A stretch of 64,000 bases of DNA from Saccharospirillum sp043196875 (lineage in GTDB: Bacteria > Pseudomonadota > Gammaproteobacteria > Pseudomonadales > Natronospirillaceae). Positions within the stretch are counted from its first letter, which is position 1. Each line of letters opens with the position of its first letter. Shown one piece after another: positions 50,435 through 60,152 of this stretch. Made by a program: the position numbers and the translations under genes. Below the pieces are notes generated by a model. It was not told where the DNA came from, made no database searches, and saw only the letters and a program-made list of their open reading frames with translations. The DNA lies in the NCBI RefSeq assembly GCF_043196875.1, contig NZ_JBEBMX010000005.1, positions 62,001 to 126,000 on the forward strand, given 5' to 3'.

Positions 50435-50673
50435 GTGCTCATCACAGTGATCATGAACTCGATACCCGCGGACTGCGCTGCCCGGAACCGGTGATGATGT
50501 TGCATAAGCAGATTCGCACCATGGCGGCCGGTGAAACCGTCCTGATTCAGGCCACCGATCCGGCCACCCAACGCGATATCCCACAGTTCTGCGAATTTTT
50601 AGGTCATCAACTGATCGATCAGCAAATAGCGGGCGATGATTATCGTTACTGGGTGCGCAAGAAAGCCGACTGA
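50431..50673 (+). CDS. tusA: Sulfurtransferase TusA
   Basis: 80 aa. Cys17 in DTRGLRCPEPVMMLHKQIR is the persulfide-bearing residue and the CPEP motif is that of E. coli TusA. It relays sulfur from IscS toward 2-thiouridine of tRNA through TusBCD/E. It overlaps rlmM as ATGA, and ends overlapping the convergent transporter gene by 28 bases. Confidence 0.92.
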   Translation: MSAHHSDHELDTRGLRCPEPVMMLHKQIRTMAAGETVLIQATDPATQRDIPQFCEFLGHQLIDQQIAGDDYRYWVRKKAD

Positions 50674-52058
50674 GCTTGGGGTCGACTGAACCAGAACAGA
50701 CGCGTCAGCAACAGCACACCGGCAGAACTCAGCCCCACGGTTAAACCGATCCAGAAGCCGGCCGCACCCATGGCCGGCACCAGCCTGTCGGTGAAGGTGA
50801 GGACGTAGCCCAGCGGCAGACAGAAACCCCAGAATGACAACACCATGATGTACATCGGCAAGCGCGTATCGCGATAGCCGCGCAAGGCGCTGATGCAGGT
50901 CACCTGGAAGACATCAGCAATCTGGAACAGCGCAGCGAAGGCCAGCAATCGAATGGTCACCGCCTGAACATCGGCCTCGCCGGTATAAAGGGTCGCCACC
51001 CAGGGCGCGCCGACATAAAGACCCGCGGCGTAGAATAGGGCGATCGCCAACGCCAGAATCAAGCATGAGCGGGCGACCAGGTGCGCCGTTTCAACCTGAC
51101 GGGCGCCGATCAGAAAGCTGATGCGCAGCGTCAGCGCCATGCCGATGCTCAACGGCACCATAAAGATCAGCGACACCACATTCAGCGCTATCTGGTGACC
51201 GGCCACGACCACCGGTCCAAGGGGCACCAGAAACAGCGCGATCACCGCAAACATGCTGACTTCCACAAAGATGGTGAAACCGATGGGAATGCCCAGCTTC
51301 AACAGATACTTCAGATCAGCCAGGTTCGGCGCCGCCCAATCCTGAATCAGATGGAAGGCACGATAGGTTTTGCTGCGCTGCAGATAGATCAGCAAGCCGA
51401 TAAAGGCCAGCCAGTTGGAAATGGCCGTCGCCCAGCCACAGCCAATACCGCCGTAAGCTGGCAGTCCCAGCTTGCCGTAAATAAAGATGTAATTCAGTGG
51501 CAGGTTAATGGCCGCGCTGATCAGCGAGAACACCATAAAGACCTTGGTGTGACCCAGACCGTCGGTCAAGCCGCGCAACGCAACCATCGCCAGCATGGCC
51601 GGCACACCCCAGACAAAAGCCTGCAGATAACCCAGCGTAATACCCGACGTCACCGGTTCCAGCTGACGCCAATCCAGAAAGGGCTGAACCTGGCCCAGCA
51701 CAAAGACCATGATGACGCTGGCGGCCATGGCGACATACAGACCCTGCCAGGTTATCGGCATAATGCGATCCATGGTGGCACTGCCGCGATGGCCGGAAAT
51801 GATCGGCTGCAGCGCACTCAAGGCACCGGCGAAGAACAGAAACAACGGCGACCATAGACTGGCGCCAATGCCAACGCCGGACAAATCTTCCGCACTGGCG
51901 TGACCGGCCATGACAGTATCGATGACACCATTGGCCATCAGCGCCAGCTGGGCGATCAAAATCGGACCGCCGAGAATGGCCAGGGTTTTCCATTCGGTCA
52001 GCGTGGTGCCGATCAGGCCAGCCCGGGTATCGGGCGAGGGTTGATGATCCTGATCCAA
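50646..52058 (-). CDS. MATE-family multidrug efflux transporter (NorM-like)
   Basis: 470 aa from a TTG at 52058 with GGAGGT five bases before; frames extending to 52382 run antiparallel through epmC. Twelve membrane helices in two halves. The N-terminal GPILIAQLALMANGVIDTVMAG and GVWGAS-like GASLWSPLFLF fit NorM-type Na+/H+ antiporters. Natural substrates are unknown. A weak hairpin with a T-run lies in its leader (52080-52107). Confidence 0.9.
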   Translation of the reverse strand: MDQDHQPSPDTRAGLIGTTLTEWKTLAILGGPILIAQLALMANGVIDTVMAGHASAEDLSGVGIGASLWSPLFLFFAGALSALQPIISGHRGSATMDRIMPITWQGLYVAMAASVIMVFVLGQVQPFLDWRQLEPVTSGITLGYLQAFVWGVPAMLAMVALRGLTDGLGHTKVFMVFSLISAAINLPLNYIFIYGKLGLPAYGGIGCGWATAISNWLAFIGLLIYLQRSKTYRAFHLIQDWAAPNLADLKYLLKLGIPIGFTIFVEVSMFAVIALFLVPLGPVVVAGHQIALNVVSLIFMVPLSIGMALTLRISFLIGARQVETAHLVARSCLILALAIALFYAAGLYVGAPWVATLYTGEADVQAVTIRLLAFAALFQIADVFQVTCISALRGYRDTRLPMYIMVLSFWGFCLPLGYVLTFTDRLVPAMGAAGFWIGLTVGLSSAGVLLLTRLFWFSRPQAQSAFLRTQ

Positions 52059-52175
52059 AGCGACCTCCGCTGGGCAACTAAAAAGGCAGGCTATTGTGCC
52101 TTTTTTTGGTGCATTGGCAATGAGGTTCATCAGCCTACTTGCCAGCGGCCGCGTAGCCGGTAGACTGCCGCCGCC

Positions 52176-52733
52176 ATGAAACAACTTGCTGCTGAACATT
52201 GGGAAGCCGACGTCGATCGCCTGCTCGCCTGCCTGAACCCCTGGCTGAATCGTCAGTGGCAGACGCAGCTGGTCGCGGGCGTTGACGAGCCTGTCTATTT
52301 GCCGGCCAGCGACGACGCATCGTTGCATCGCATCGTCTTTGCCCACGGCTATTTCAATTCCGCTTTGCACGAGCTGGCGCATTGGTGTGTGGCGGGTGAC
52401 GAGCGACGGTTAATGGAAGATTACGGTTATTGGTACTGTCCGGACGGGCGTAACGCCGAGCAGCAAGCGGCCTTTGAGCAGGTCGAGGTAAAACCCCAGG
52501 CGTTGGAGTGGTGGTTTGCGCGAGCCTGTGGGCGGCGCTTTCAGACCAGCCGGGATAATCTTGGTGGCGAGGCGACCGACAGTCGGCCCTTTCGCGCCGC
52601 GGTACAGCGCCAAGCTCAACAGTATCAACACAGAGGTTTGCCGCAACGGGCCCATCAAATCGTGCAGCTGTTGACGCACAACTTTGATCAGCCGTGGCCG
52701 ACGGCGGCAGCTTTCAACACACCGCCAGACTGA
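52176..52733 (+). CDS. epmC: Elongation factor P hydroxylase EpmC
   Basis: 185 aa. The metal motif is HELAHWCVAGDERR, followed by DYGYWYCPDGR and EVKPQALEWWF. EpmC (YfcM) hydroxylates the beta-lysyl modified lysine of EF-P. The end is three bases from the convergent GGDEF/EAL gene. Confidence 0.9.
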   Translation: MKQLAAEHWEADVDRLLACLNPWLNRQWQTQLVAGVDEPVYLPASDDASLHRIVFAHGYFNSALHELAHWCVAGDERRLMEDYGYWYCPDGRNAEQQAAFEQVEVKPQALEWWFARACGRRFQTSRDNLGGEATDSRPFRAAVQRQAQQYQHRGLPQRAHQIVQLLTHNFDQPWPTAAAFNTPPD

Positions 52734-52736
52734 GCG

Positions 52737-55346
52737 TCAGTGACTGTCGTGGCCGGCGGCGGAATTGATCACCGGACCGGCCGACTTGGCCAGCCAATCT
52801 TGCAAATCCTCCAGCGGCATTGGCCGTGCCAGCCAATAGCCCTGAATGGCACCGCAGCCGAGTCGATCCAGATGCTGGACGGTCGCTTCGTTTTCCACGC
52901 CTTCGGCGACAATATCCAATCCCAGCGCTTTGGCCAGTTGCACAATAGAACGGACCAGCACTTCAGCGGAGGCACTGGTCTGCAGCTGCTGCACAAACTG
53001 CTGATCGACTTTCAGACAATCGATTGGCAGCGCGTGTAAATAGGACAGCGACGAATAGCCAGTGCCGAAATCATCCAGCGACACCCGAATGCCGGCATGA
53101 CGCAGTTGCGCCAGGTTGGCCACCGTGGGTGCCCAGTCGTTAATCAGCATCGACTCGGTGATTTCCACCGCCAGCGTACTGGGATCCAACTGATGATCGG
53201 CCAGGGTGCTGATCAGACGATGGGGTAAATTGGGGCGGGTCAGATCACCAGCGCACAGATTGATGGACACGCACAAGGGCCAGCCAGCCGTCTGCAATTC
53301 GGCGCTGGCGCGACAGGCGGCGGCTATCACCCAGTCGGTGAGAGCCGGCATCAGCCCGGTGCGTTCGGCGATGGGAATAAAGTCGCCTGGTGGAATGAAA
53401 CTGCCATCGGCCTGAGGCCAGCGCACCAGTGCTTCGACACCGTACACCTGATTGGTACTCAGGCGTCGTTGCGGCTGAAAATGCAGCATCAATTCATCGC
53501 GCGCTATTGCCTGTTTCAAACGATAAGCCAAACGCAGACGTTCGGGTTGATAAGGATCGGTGTCGGCGCGGTATTCCAGATACAACCGGTTTTGAGTGAT
53601 GGCCTGATCCACCGCCACCTGAGCCTTGCGGATCAAGGTACCCAGGGTGCGGCCATCCTCGGGCAGTCGCGACGAACCCAGCCGACACTGCACGGCTATA
53701 TCGAGGCCGGGCAGGGCGATGGCTTCGTTCAGCGCGGCTTCGGCGGCATTGGCCAGATCGGCCAGCGTTCTTGCCTCGGGGCCGTTGTCCAGAATCATCA
53801 GGAAATTACGGCCTTCCACCTGAGCGATGCGGCGTGGATGCGGCTCTCCCGGGTTCAGCACGCGAGCGCCAAAGTGATGCAGCGGCAGGGACTCGATACG
53901 TTGCGCCGCGCTGCGGGTCAGTTGATCGACGTTGGATTCACCCAGGGTGTTGAGTAATTCGCGCAGATTATCGGGCCGGAAAATCACCAGACGTAATGGT
54001 TCGTCGCTCTCAATGCCATCGATGAACTGAGCAACCTGGGCCTTATTGGGCAAGCCGGTAATGGGGTCGCGCAACGCCTGGCGGGTGGTTTCTTCCTGAT
54101 TGCGTGCCAGCGCCCGCAGCGCCCGTCGTTCGCGATCCAGGGCGTCACGCGCGGACGATTCAGCTTGTTTGAGACTGTCGGCGATAACCAGAGACAGGAG
54201 CGCTACGGCCATCACCAAGCCGGCGGGCAGCGCGTATTGAGTGATCGGATCGACCGGCAACCAACCCGCATTACGCGCCATGAATAACATGGCAGCTGCC
54301 AGAAATGGCAGCCAGGAGGTCAGGTAAAACAGCGCGATGCGTCGTTGCCGGCGTAACGCCAAGGCGCCCGTGGTCAGGCTGAGGCCGAGTAGCCAGATCA
54401 GATCGACCAACACGAAAACGCTGATCCAGCGATAACTGAGCCAGGGGCTGAGCAGAATGGGAATCAGGTTGATGATCAGGGTGAAGTTCAACAGGCGGTG
54501 CATCAAACCCAGTTGCCGGGTGCGCAGTACGCCCTGGGTAAACAGGATCAGCCCGATAAAACCGATGATGCCGAATTCCGGCGCCCAGTTAACCAGATGC
54601 ACGGAGATGGCCTGGCCGAGCAAGAGTCGGCTGTGGCCGTTGAGCAAGGCGACACAGATGGACATGCCGAAGACAAACAGCAAGTAAGGCGGATAGATAG
54701 TGCGCCGGGTGCTGATCCACAGAAACAGATTAAACACCAGTACAAAGATGATAGCGCCGTAGAAAGTGCCCCAGATAAAATTCTGCGTTGGCAGTTGGCG
54801 ATAGAACTCGTTTTCATCCCAGAGCGTGATCGGCGCCTGCACCGAACCCTGGCTGCGCAAACGTGCCAATAGAACGTAATGGCCGTCGTTGTAATTGAAA
54901 GACATCCCCAGATGCGGCTGGAAAGTCGCCTCATTCTGACTGGGATTGGGTTGGCGGTCGCCGTCGTAAAAGCGTTGGATGAGGGTGCCGTCTTTGATCA
55001 GCCAGGCGTCAATCCAATCGATGGTTGGATAATCAAACGACACCATGGCTTCAAAGCGCACTGGCTGTGAGCCACGATTGCTGGCAATGATCGGCATGGC
55101 CACCCATAGGCTGCTCCCGGTGTAGCCGATGTTAGGCGGCTGACCAGTGGGTGGCTGGAAGGCTCCAGCCTGGTAACGCTGATAGGCGTGCTGCCAATCG
55201 GTATCCGCCGCCGGATCGATCCAGGTGTGGCTGTAAGCAGCCATATTGACTCGATCAACATCAGGGAGCAGGACCAGTGAAGGCTCTGCCGCCCGGACCG
55301 ATGCAATCACCAGAATCATCCAGACCGGGATGAACCAGTACTTCAC
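52737..55346 (-). CDS. 7TM-sensor, degenerate GGDEF, EAL c-di-GMP phosphodiesterase
   Basis: 869 aa from GTG 55346 with AAGGAG before. A signal peptide (about 1-20) precedes a periplasmic sensor domain (7TMR-DISMED2 type, about 25-170) and seven membrane helices (7TM-DISM, about 185-390). A GGDEF-type domain (about 430-590) has EGRNF in place of GGDEF, so it should not make c-di-GMP. The EAL domain (about 605-860) keeps VEALVRW, EITESML, DDFGTGYSSLSYL, KVDQQFV and AEGVEN, the metal and catalytic residues. It probably degrades c-di-GMP in response to an envelope signal. Confidence 0.9.
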   Translation of the reverse strand: MKYWFIPVWMILVIASVRAAEPSLVLLPDVDRVNMAAYSHTWIDPAADTDWQHAYQRYQAGAFQPPTGQPPNIGYTGSSLWVAMPIIASNRGSQPVRFEAMVSFDYPTIDWIDAWLIKDGTLIQRFYDGDRQPNPSQNEATFQPHLGMSFNYNDGHYVLLARLRSQGSVQAPITLWDENEFYRQLPTQNFIWGTFYGAIIFVLVFNLFLWISTRRTIYPPYLLFVFGMSICVALLNGHSRLLLGQAISVHLVNWAPEFGIIGFIGLILFTQGVLRTRQLGLMHRLLNFTLIINLIPILLSPWLSYRWISVFVLVDLIWLLGLSLTTGALALRRQRRIALFYLTSWLPFLAAAMLFMARNAGWLPVDPITQYALPAGLVMAVALLSLVIADSLKQAESSARDALDRERRALRALARNQEETTRQALRDPITGLPNKAQVAQFIDGIESDEPLRLVIFRPDNLRELLNTLGESNVDQLTRSAAQRIESLPLHHFGARVLNPGEPHPRRIAQVEGRNFLMILDNGPEARTLADLANAAEAALNEAIALPGLDIAVQCRLGSSRLPEDGRTLGTLIRKAQVAVDQAITQNRLYLEYRADTDPYQPERLRLAYRLKQAIARDELMLHFQPQRRLSTNQVYGVEALVRWPQADGSFIPPGDFIPIAERTGLMPALTDWVIAAACRASAELQTAGWPLCVSINLCAGDLTRPNLPHRLISTLADHQLDPSTLAVEITESMLINDWAPTVANLAQLRHAGIRVSLDDFGTGYSSLSYLHALPIDCLKVDQQFVQQLQTSASAEVLVRSIVQLAKALGLDIVAEGVENEATVQHLDRLGCGAIQGYWLARPMPLEDLQDWLAKSAGPVINSAAGHDSH

Positions 55347-55825
55347 AATTGCAGTCTCCTTGGCGGGAACCTCCGGCTCCCTAAGTGAACCTGGCGGTCC
55401 CGCCAGGTCTTCCCTATCGGTTGGTACGCGCTGCCCAATCCGAAAGCTAAGACTAGCGGCAGCCTCGCCAGGCAGCAAGGCCAGTCTAAAAGCGTCGTTC
55501 ATTGACTGTTTTACACGCAGCGCTTGAGAAATTCGAGACTGGCCGAAAAATGCGCTACAATCGCCGCCCCTGGTAAGCGGCGCGCACTGACATCAGCGTG
55601 AGCGGCGTTGCCTGGGTTAATCGAACGCCCTGGTTGGCGATCGTGTTCTTTAATGGCTCGTTTGAGCAAAGCAATAAGGTTCTTGCCTTGGCAGCCTCAG
55701 TGCGCCGGGTTCGAACATTGGCAGGCCCCCATATTGCCGGCACTGGTCCGGTCGGGATGGCTATTAAGTAATCGACGCCCCAGCCGTTGAATCGCTGGCA
55801 GGCGCAAGCAATTAAGTGTGACTCT
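55347..55825. other. Intergenic region between EAL gene and rhlB
   Basis: 479 bases. It holds a 9-bp inverted repeat ACCTGGCGG/CCGCCAGGT at 55389-55408 and a TACAAT element at 55556-55561, which could start rhlB with a leader of about 255 bases. I see no protein gene. Confidence 0.5.
55389..55408 (-). repeat. 20-bp inverted repeat before the EAL gene
   Basis: Perfect 9-bp arms, two-base spacer, ending 43 bases from the start of the GGDEF/EAL gene. It may be an operator or a leader hairpin; no T-run follows. Confidence 0.5.
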
Positions 55826-57217
55826 GTGACCAATCAATCTCGCAAACCCCGTAAACCCCGCTGGCATATCTCGCAATTCAAAGTACCCGAAGCTCCTGGC
55901 AAAGTCCGATTCCACGACCTCTTTCTGCCCATCGCTCTGATGCGCGCTATCCATGAGCTCAATTACGAATACTGCAGCCCGATTCAGGGCATGACTTTGC
56001 CCTATACGCTGGCCGGCCACGACTGCATCGGCAAGGCTCAGACCGGCACCGGCAAAACCGCAGCCTTCCTGATCACCGTTATTACCGATCTGATGGAGCA
56101 CCGGCTGCCTGAGCAATACGCTGGCGAACCGCGCGCGCTGATTCTGGCGCCAACGCGTGAACTGGCGCTGCAGATTGCCGAAGACGCTAAGTTGCTGACC
56201 AAGCACAGCCGTCTGAAAGTGGCGGCTCTGGTCGGCGGTATGGATATGGACAAGCAGCGCAAGCAGCTGCAGGAAAGCCGCCTGGACATTCTGGTCGCTA
56301 CGCCGGGCCGGTTGCTCGACTTTATGAACCGCAAGGAAGTCTTCCTCGATCAGGTGGAAACCCTGGTCATCGACGAAGCCGACCGTATGCTCGACATGGG
56401 TTTTATCCCGGACATCAAATCCATCGTGCGCAACACTCCGCGCAACGAAGAGCGTCAGACGCTGATGTTCAGCGCCACCTTCTCTTACGACATCCTCAAC
56501 CTGGCCGAGCGCTGGACCAAAGATGCCGTTCGCGTGGAAGTCGAGCCCAAGGTGAAAACCGCTGAGCAAGTTGAGCAGCACGTCTTTTTGGTGACCGCCG
56601 AAGAGAAGTACAACCTGCTGCGTCATGCGCTGAAGCAGCCCGGTGCTGACAAAGTCATGGTCTTCGCCAACCGCCGCGATATTGTCCGTGACCTGAGCGA
56701 TCGGCTGCGCAAAGACGGCATCCAGAACCAGGTACTGTCGGGCGAAGTGCCGCAAGCCAAGCGCGTCAAAACGCTCGATAACTTCAAAGAAGGCAAGGTG
56801 CCGGTCCTGGTCGCCACCGATGTCGCTGGCCGTGGTATTCACGTCGATGGCGTCTCCCACGTGGTCAACTACACCCTGCCGGAAGACCCGGAAGATTACG
56901 TACACCGCATCGGCCGTACTGGTCGCGCGGGTGCCAAAGGTCAGTCGATCAGCTTCGCCTGTGAAGACGACTCCTTCCAGATTCCGGCGATCGAAGACTA
57001 CATCAAGCACAAGATCGACCTGGAACAGCCGCCGCAAGACTGGCTGCAGGATCTGCAGGCATCCGATGACGCAGACGCCGCTGAAGCGGCAGATAAAGCA
57101 GAAAAGATGGCAGCCGCTGCTGAGTCTGAGTCTCAACCGGTCGAAGATGACGACGAAGCCGCTTCCTTTGGCCCCGGCAACGAAGCCGAAAGCGAACGTC
57201 AGCAGGGCAACGTCTGA
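55826..57217 (+). CDS. rhlB: DEAD-box RNA helicase RhlB
   Basis: 463 aa from GTG 55826; the ATG at 55787 has no site. Q motif FHDLFLPIALMRAI..YCSPIQG, AQTGTGKT (motif I), PTRELALQIA, VIDEADRMLDMGF (DEAD box), FSATF, and HRIGRTGRAG (VI). It unwinds RNA; E. coli RhlB acts with the RNase E degradosome. The last 60 residues are acidic (EAADKAEKMAAAAESES) and not conserved. Confidence 0.93.
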   Translation: MTNQSRKPRKPRWHISQFKVPEAPGKVRFHDLFLPIALMRAIHELNYEYCSPIQGMTLPYTLAGHDCIGKAQTGTGKTAAFLITVITDLMEHRLPEQYAGEPRALILAPTRELALQIAEDAKLLTKHSRLKVAALVGGMDMDKQRKQLQESRLDILVATPGRLLDFMNRKEVFLDQVETLVIDEADRMLDMGFIPDIKSIVRNTPRNEERQTLMFSATFSYDILNLAERWTKDAVRVEVEPKVKTAEQVEQHVFLVTAEEKYNLLRHALKQPGADKVMVFANRRDIVRDLSDRLRKDGIQNQVLSGEVPQAKRVKTLDNFKEGKVPVLVATDVAGRGIHVDGVSHVVNYTLPEDPEDYVHRIGRTGRAGAKGQSISFACEDDSFQIPAIEDYIKHKIDLEQPPQDWLQDLQASDDADAAEAADKAEKMAAAAESESQPVEDDDEAASFGPGNEAESERQQGNV

Positions 57218-57220
57218 GTT

Positions 57221-58360
57221 ATGGCCGCAGGCCTGCGCATCGTTGCCGATGAAAACATGCCGCACGTCGAACCCTGGTTCGACGGCCTGGCGGCATCGTT
57301 AACGCGCCTTTCGGGGCGCAACCTCAGCAAAACCGACCTGATGGACGCGGATGTTTTACTGGTCCGCTCCGTCACTCAGGTCAACGCCGAATTATTGGAA
57401 GGGACGCCGGTCCGCTTCGTCGGAAGCGCCACCATCGGCACCGATCACGTCGACACCGACTGGCTGGCCGAACACAACATCGCTTTCCACCACGCCCCTG
57501 GTTGCAACGCTCAATCGGTCGTCGACTGGGTGCTCTCTGTTTTTGCTCGTCTGCACCTCGACCACGAATTGCACTGGTGGCAACAGACCATCGGTATCGT
57601 CGGCGCTGGCAACGTCGGTGGCCTGCTCGCCAAGCGTCTGAATACCCTGGGCGTGCGCACTCTGGTCTGTGACCCGCCGCGCGCTGAAAAAGAAGGCCAG
57701 GCTGGATTTGCCGATCTCGATACGCTGTTAACTGCTGCCGACATCGTCTGCCTGCACGCACCCTTGGTGCGTGATGGTCAACACCCAACACTGGGCATGA
57801 TCGGCGCCGATCAACTGGCGAAACTCAAACCCCGCGCCTGGCTGCTCAACGCCGGTCGCGGTCCGGTCATTCAGGAAGAACCCTTGCAGCAGGTGCTCGA
57901 CAACGGCCATATCAACGCTGTTCTCGACGTCTGGCCAGACGAACCCCGCGTTAGCGAGCGCTTACTGAACGCCGTCGAACAAGCCAGCCCACATGTCGCC
58001 GGTTACAGCCAAGAAGGCAAATGGACCGGCACTCGAATGCTCGCCGAAGCCTTACACCACTGGGCCGGCGAATCGCTGCCCAAAGGCCCGGACTATCCCG
58101 CCGCGCCGAAACTGGATGCCAGCTTCTTCAGTACCGCCAGCCCCGAACAGCTGGGCAGCGAACTGATACAAGCGCTGCACGACCCCGCACGTGATACCGT
58201 CGCCATGCATCAGAGCGTTAAAGAAGGCTGGGTGCAGCCGAGCGATTTCGATGCCTTGCGCAAGGCTTACCCCAAGCGCCGCGAACTCGCTGCTGCGCAA
58301 CTTATCAATGTACCGGATGAAGCAGCAGCCTGGCTGCATCAATTGGGCTTCGAGTTCTAA
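57221..58360 (+). CDS. pdxB: Erythronate-4-phosphate dehydrogenase
   Basis: 379 aa. It begins LRIVADENMPHVEPWF; NAD fold motif GIVGAGNVGGLLAKRL; catalytic block NAGRGPVIQEE and the His in VAGYSQEGKW. The dimerisation domain (about 285-379) is typical. It oxidises 4-phosphoerythronate in the pyridoxal 5'-phosphate pathway. The start lies three bases after the rhlB stop; the two may be co-transcribed. Confidence 0.95.
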   Translation: MAAGLRIVADENMPHVEPWFDGLAASLTRLSGRNLSKTDLMDADVLLVRSVTQVNAELLEGTPVRFVGSATIGTDHVDTDWLAEHNIAFHHAPGCNAQSVVDWVLSVFARLHLDHELHWWQQTIGIVGAGNVGGLLAKRLNTLGVRTLVCDPPRAEKEGQAGFADLDTLLTAADIVCLHAPLVRDGQHPTLGMIGADQLAKLKPRAWLLNAGRGPVIQEEPLQQVLDNGHINAVLDVWPDEPRVSERLLNAVEQASPHVAGYSQEGKWTGTRMLAEALHHWAGESLPKGPDYPAAPKLDASFFSTASPEQLGSELIQALHDPARDTVAMHQSVKEGWVQPSDFDALRKAYPKRRELAAAQLINVPDEAAAWLHQLGFEF

Positions 58361-58564
58361 AACAGCAGAACACGCCCCAGTCGCTTAGCCCCAGTTCTCG
58401 TTTTTTCTCCAGTCGCCTCGACTGTTATTCCGCATAACGTCATTTTTCAGGATACTCTGGCGTAAAGGTCAAGGATTCGCCGTGGCCATAACAGGCTGAT
58501 GAGTCCACGTTTATTCAGTAATCCAAACAACCGTTTTGCAACACAGCCAGAAGGAAATGCCTCA

Positions 58565-58948
58565 ATGCTTGCTTACACCATGGTTGGCACTAAAGACCTG
58601 ACGAAAGCCCGAACCTTTTACGATCCAGTATTCGCAGCCATGGACCTGGAGCTATGCTGGCACGATGAATTGTCGGTGTCTTATGGCAGGCTGGCAGATA
58701 AAGACTATCCCCGTTTCTTTGTCGGCTATCCCTTTGATGGTGAGCAAGCCAGCGTCGGCAACGGCACCATGACCGCTTTTTTATGTCGCGATGTCAGCGT
58801 TGTCGACCAAGCCTATAATGCGGCGATGAAACAGGGCGGTCGCTGCGAGGGCGAGCCTGGATATCGGCCGCAATACGGCGAGGGTTTTTACGCAGCTTAT
58901 GTGCGTGATCTGGATGGTAATAAATTGGCGTTCGTGGTTTTTCCGTAG
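58565..58948 (+). CDS. VOC-family (glyoxalase-like) protein
   Basis: 127 aa from the ATG at 58565 with AGAAGGA before; the open frame to 58499 is unneeded. One beta-alpha-beta-beta-beta unit pair: MLAYTMVGTKDLTKARTFYD and AAYVRDLDGNKLAFVV. The metal-binding residues of glyoxalase I are only partly present, so the reaction is unknown. Confidence 0.87.
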   Translation: MLAYTMVGTKDLTKARTFYDPVFAAMDLELCWHDELSVSYGRLADKDYPRFFVGYPFDGEQASVGNGTMTAFLCRDVSVVDQAYNAAMKQGGRCEGEPGYRPQYGEGFYAAYVRDLDGNKLAFVVFP

Positions 58949-59052
58949 AGTATTGAGGTTGTAGTTACATCAGATAAATTAACTGGATAAACCTCAAGTT
59001 ACGAGCTGCGCTAGAGGCCAGAGCAGCTCGTAAACAGGTACGGCAATGTCGC

Positions 59053-59211
59053 TTACCGGCTGGCAATAATCCACACGGCGTGAATAACGCCAGGGAAATA
59101 ACCCAGAATGGTGAGTAGAATGTTAATCCAGAACTGAGGGCCAATACCGACCTGCAAGAATACGCCGACAGGCGGTAGAAGAATTGAGAGAATCAGTCGA
59201 ATGATATCCAT
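59053..59211 (-). CDS. Pmp3/YqaE-family small membrane protein
   Basis: 52 aa (MDIIRLILSILLPPVGVFLQ ... GVIHAVWIIASR), two hydrophobic helices, with GGAG seven bases before the ATG. The LPPxGV and GYFPGVIHA motifs define UPF0057/Pmp3. Members respond to salt and temperature stress in other organisms, with an unclear role. Confidence 0.85.
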   Translation of the reverse strand: MDIIRLILSILLPPVGVFLQVGIGPQFWINILLTILGYFPGVIHAVWIIASR

Positions 59212-59582
59212 GATCGTTCTCCTTTTTTGCGTCGTTTTCGGATTGATTCGTTGCTACGATCATTAGATTAACACCTGGAAATGACTAAATAACACAGGTT
59301 TTATCGAGTATTCCTTTTTGTTTGCCGAGAATATAACGGCGGTCACAACTGGAGTATTAAGTGGTAATGAGCCCGTTGAAATATAGGTTTGGCTACCCAG
59401 TAAATTTTTTGGACATGGAATTTTCAGTTCCGGTTTAATCGGGCAAGCAGATAAAACTAAAGTGTCGGCACGCGACGGCTGTATTGAATGCGACGTTTCG
59501 CTGTCCAATGGTGTAGTAACGCGCAGAAATAATGCTTTGTCGGGTCGGCGGATGAAATAGACAACCTGCTCTGGGGATGGTT
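59212..59582. other. Gene-free stretch before the isochorismatase-like gene
   Basis: 371 bases, AT-rich. An 81-codon frame on the minus strand (59263-59508) has no ribosome site or family pattern. I see no other feature. Confidence 0.5.
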
Positions 59583-60152
59583 ATGACACTGGCTTCACCC
59601 AATCCAATATTGATGTTGATTGACCTGCAATACGCCATCGATGATCCCAGTTGGGGCAGTCGCAATAACCCTCAGGCAGAAACGCAGATTTCCAGGTTAC
59701 TGCACCTGTGGCGCGAACAGAATTTACCGCTATTACACATTAAGCATATGTCGACAGATCCGAACTCCAAGTATCGGCCTGGCACGCCGGGTAATGATTT
59801 CAAGACATTTGCGGCGCCGCTTGAGTCTGAAGACGTCGTTGAGAAAAAGACCAACAGCGCTTTTATCGGCACCGACCTGGATAACTGGTTAGTTAGTCGG
59901 GGAATAACCGAGATCGTGATGGTCGGTGTGATTACCAATAACTCGGTAGAGGCGACTGCTCGCATGGCGGGAAACCTGGGGTATCAGACTGTAGTGGTAT
60001 CGGATGCCACCTATACCTTCAATAAGACCGATTTCGGCGGTCGAGAGCACTCAGCCGAGACGGTTCATAATATGTCATTGGCTAACTTAGACGGTGAGTA
60101 CGCCAGAGTGCTGGATACAGAAGCAGTGCTCAGTCTGGTGCGAAAACACTAG
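59583..60152 (+). CDS. Isochorismatase-like hydrolase without the catalytic cysteine
   Basis: 189 aa from the ATG at 59583 (GGGGA five bases before). Asp14 in LMLIDLQ and Lys88/Lys89 in VVEKKTNSAF fit the Asp-Lys-Cys triad. The Cys position in the motif GVITNNSVEATAR is Ser121 (TCG). The rest of the fold (GYQTVVVSDAT) is intact. Members without the cysteine are known, so this may be an unusual enzyme or a binding protein. Confidence 0.87.
   Translation: MTLASPNPILMLIDLQYAIDDPSWGSRNNPQAETQISRLLHLWREQNLPLLHIKHMSTDPNSKYRPGTPGNDFKTFAAPLESEDVVEKKTNSAFIGTDLDNWLVSRGITEIVMVGVITNNSVEATARMAGNLGYQTVVVSDATYTFNKTDFGGREHSAETVHNMSLANLDGEYARVLDTEAVLSLVRKH

Noticed and set aside
52080..52107. Hairpin with T-run between the MATE gene and epmC
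   Set aside because: The GC stem is only four pairs (GGCA/TGCC), so it is listed only as a possible weak leader element of the transporter gene.
55697..57265. 522-codon minus-strand frame
   Set aside because: It is antisense to rhlB, whose helicase motifs are complete.
59263..59508. 81-codon minus-strand frame in a gene-poor stretch
   Set aside because: No ribosome site, no signal or domain; possible by chance in AT-rich sequence.
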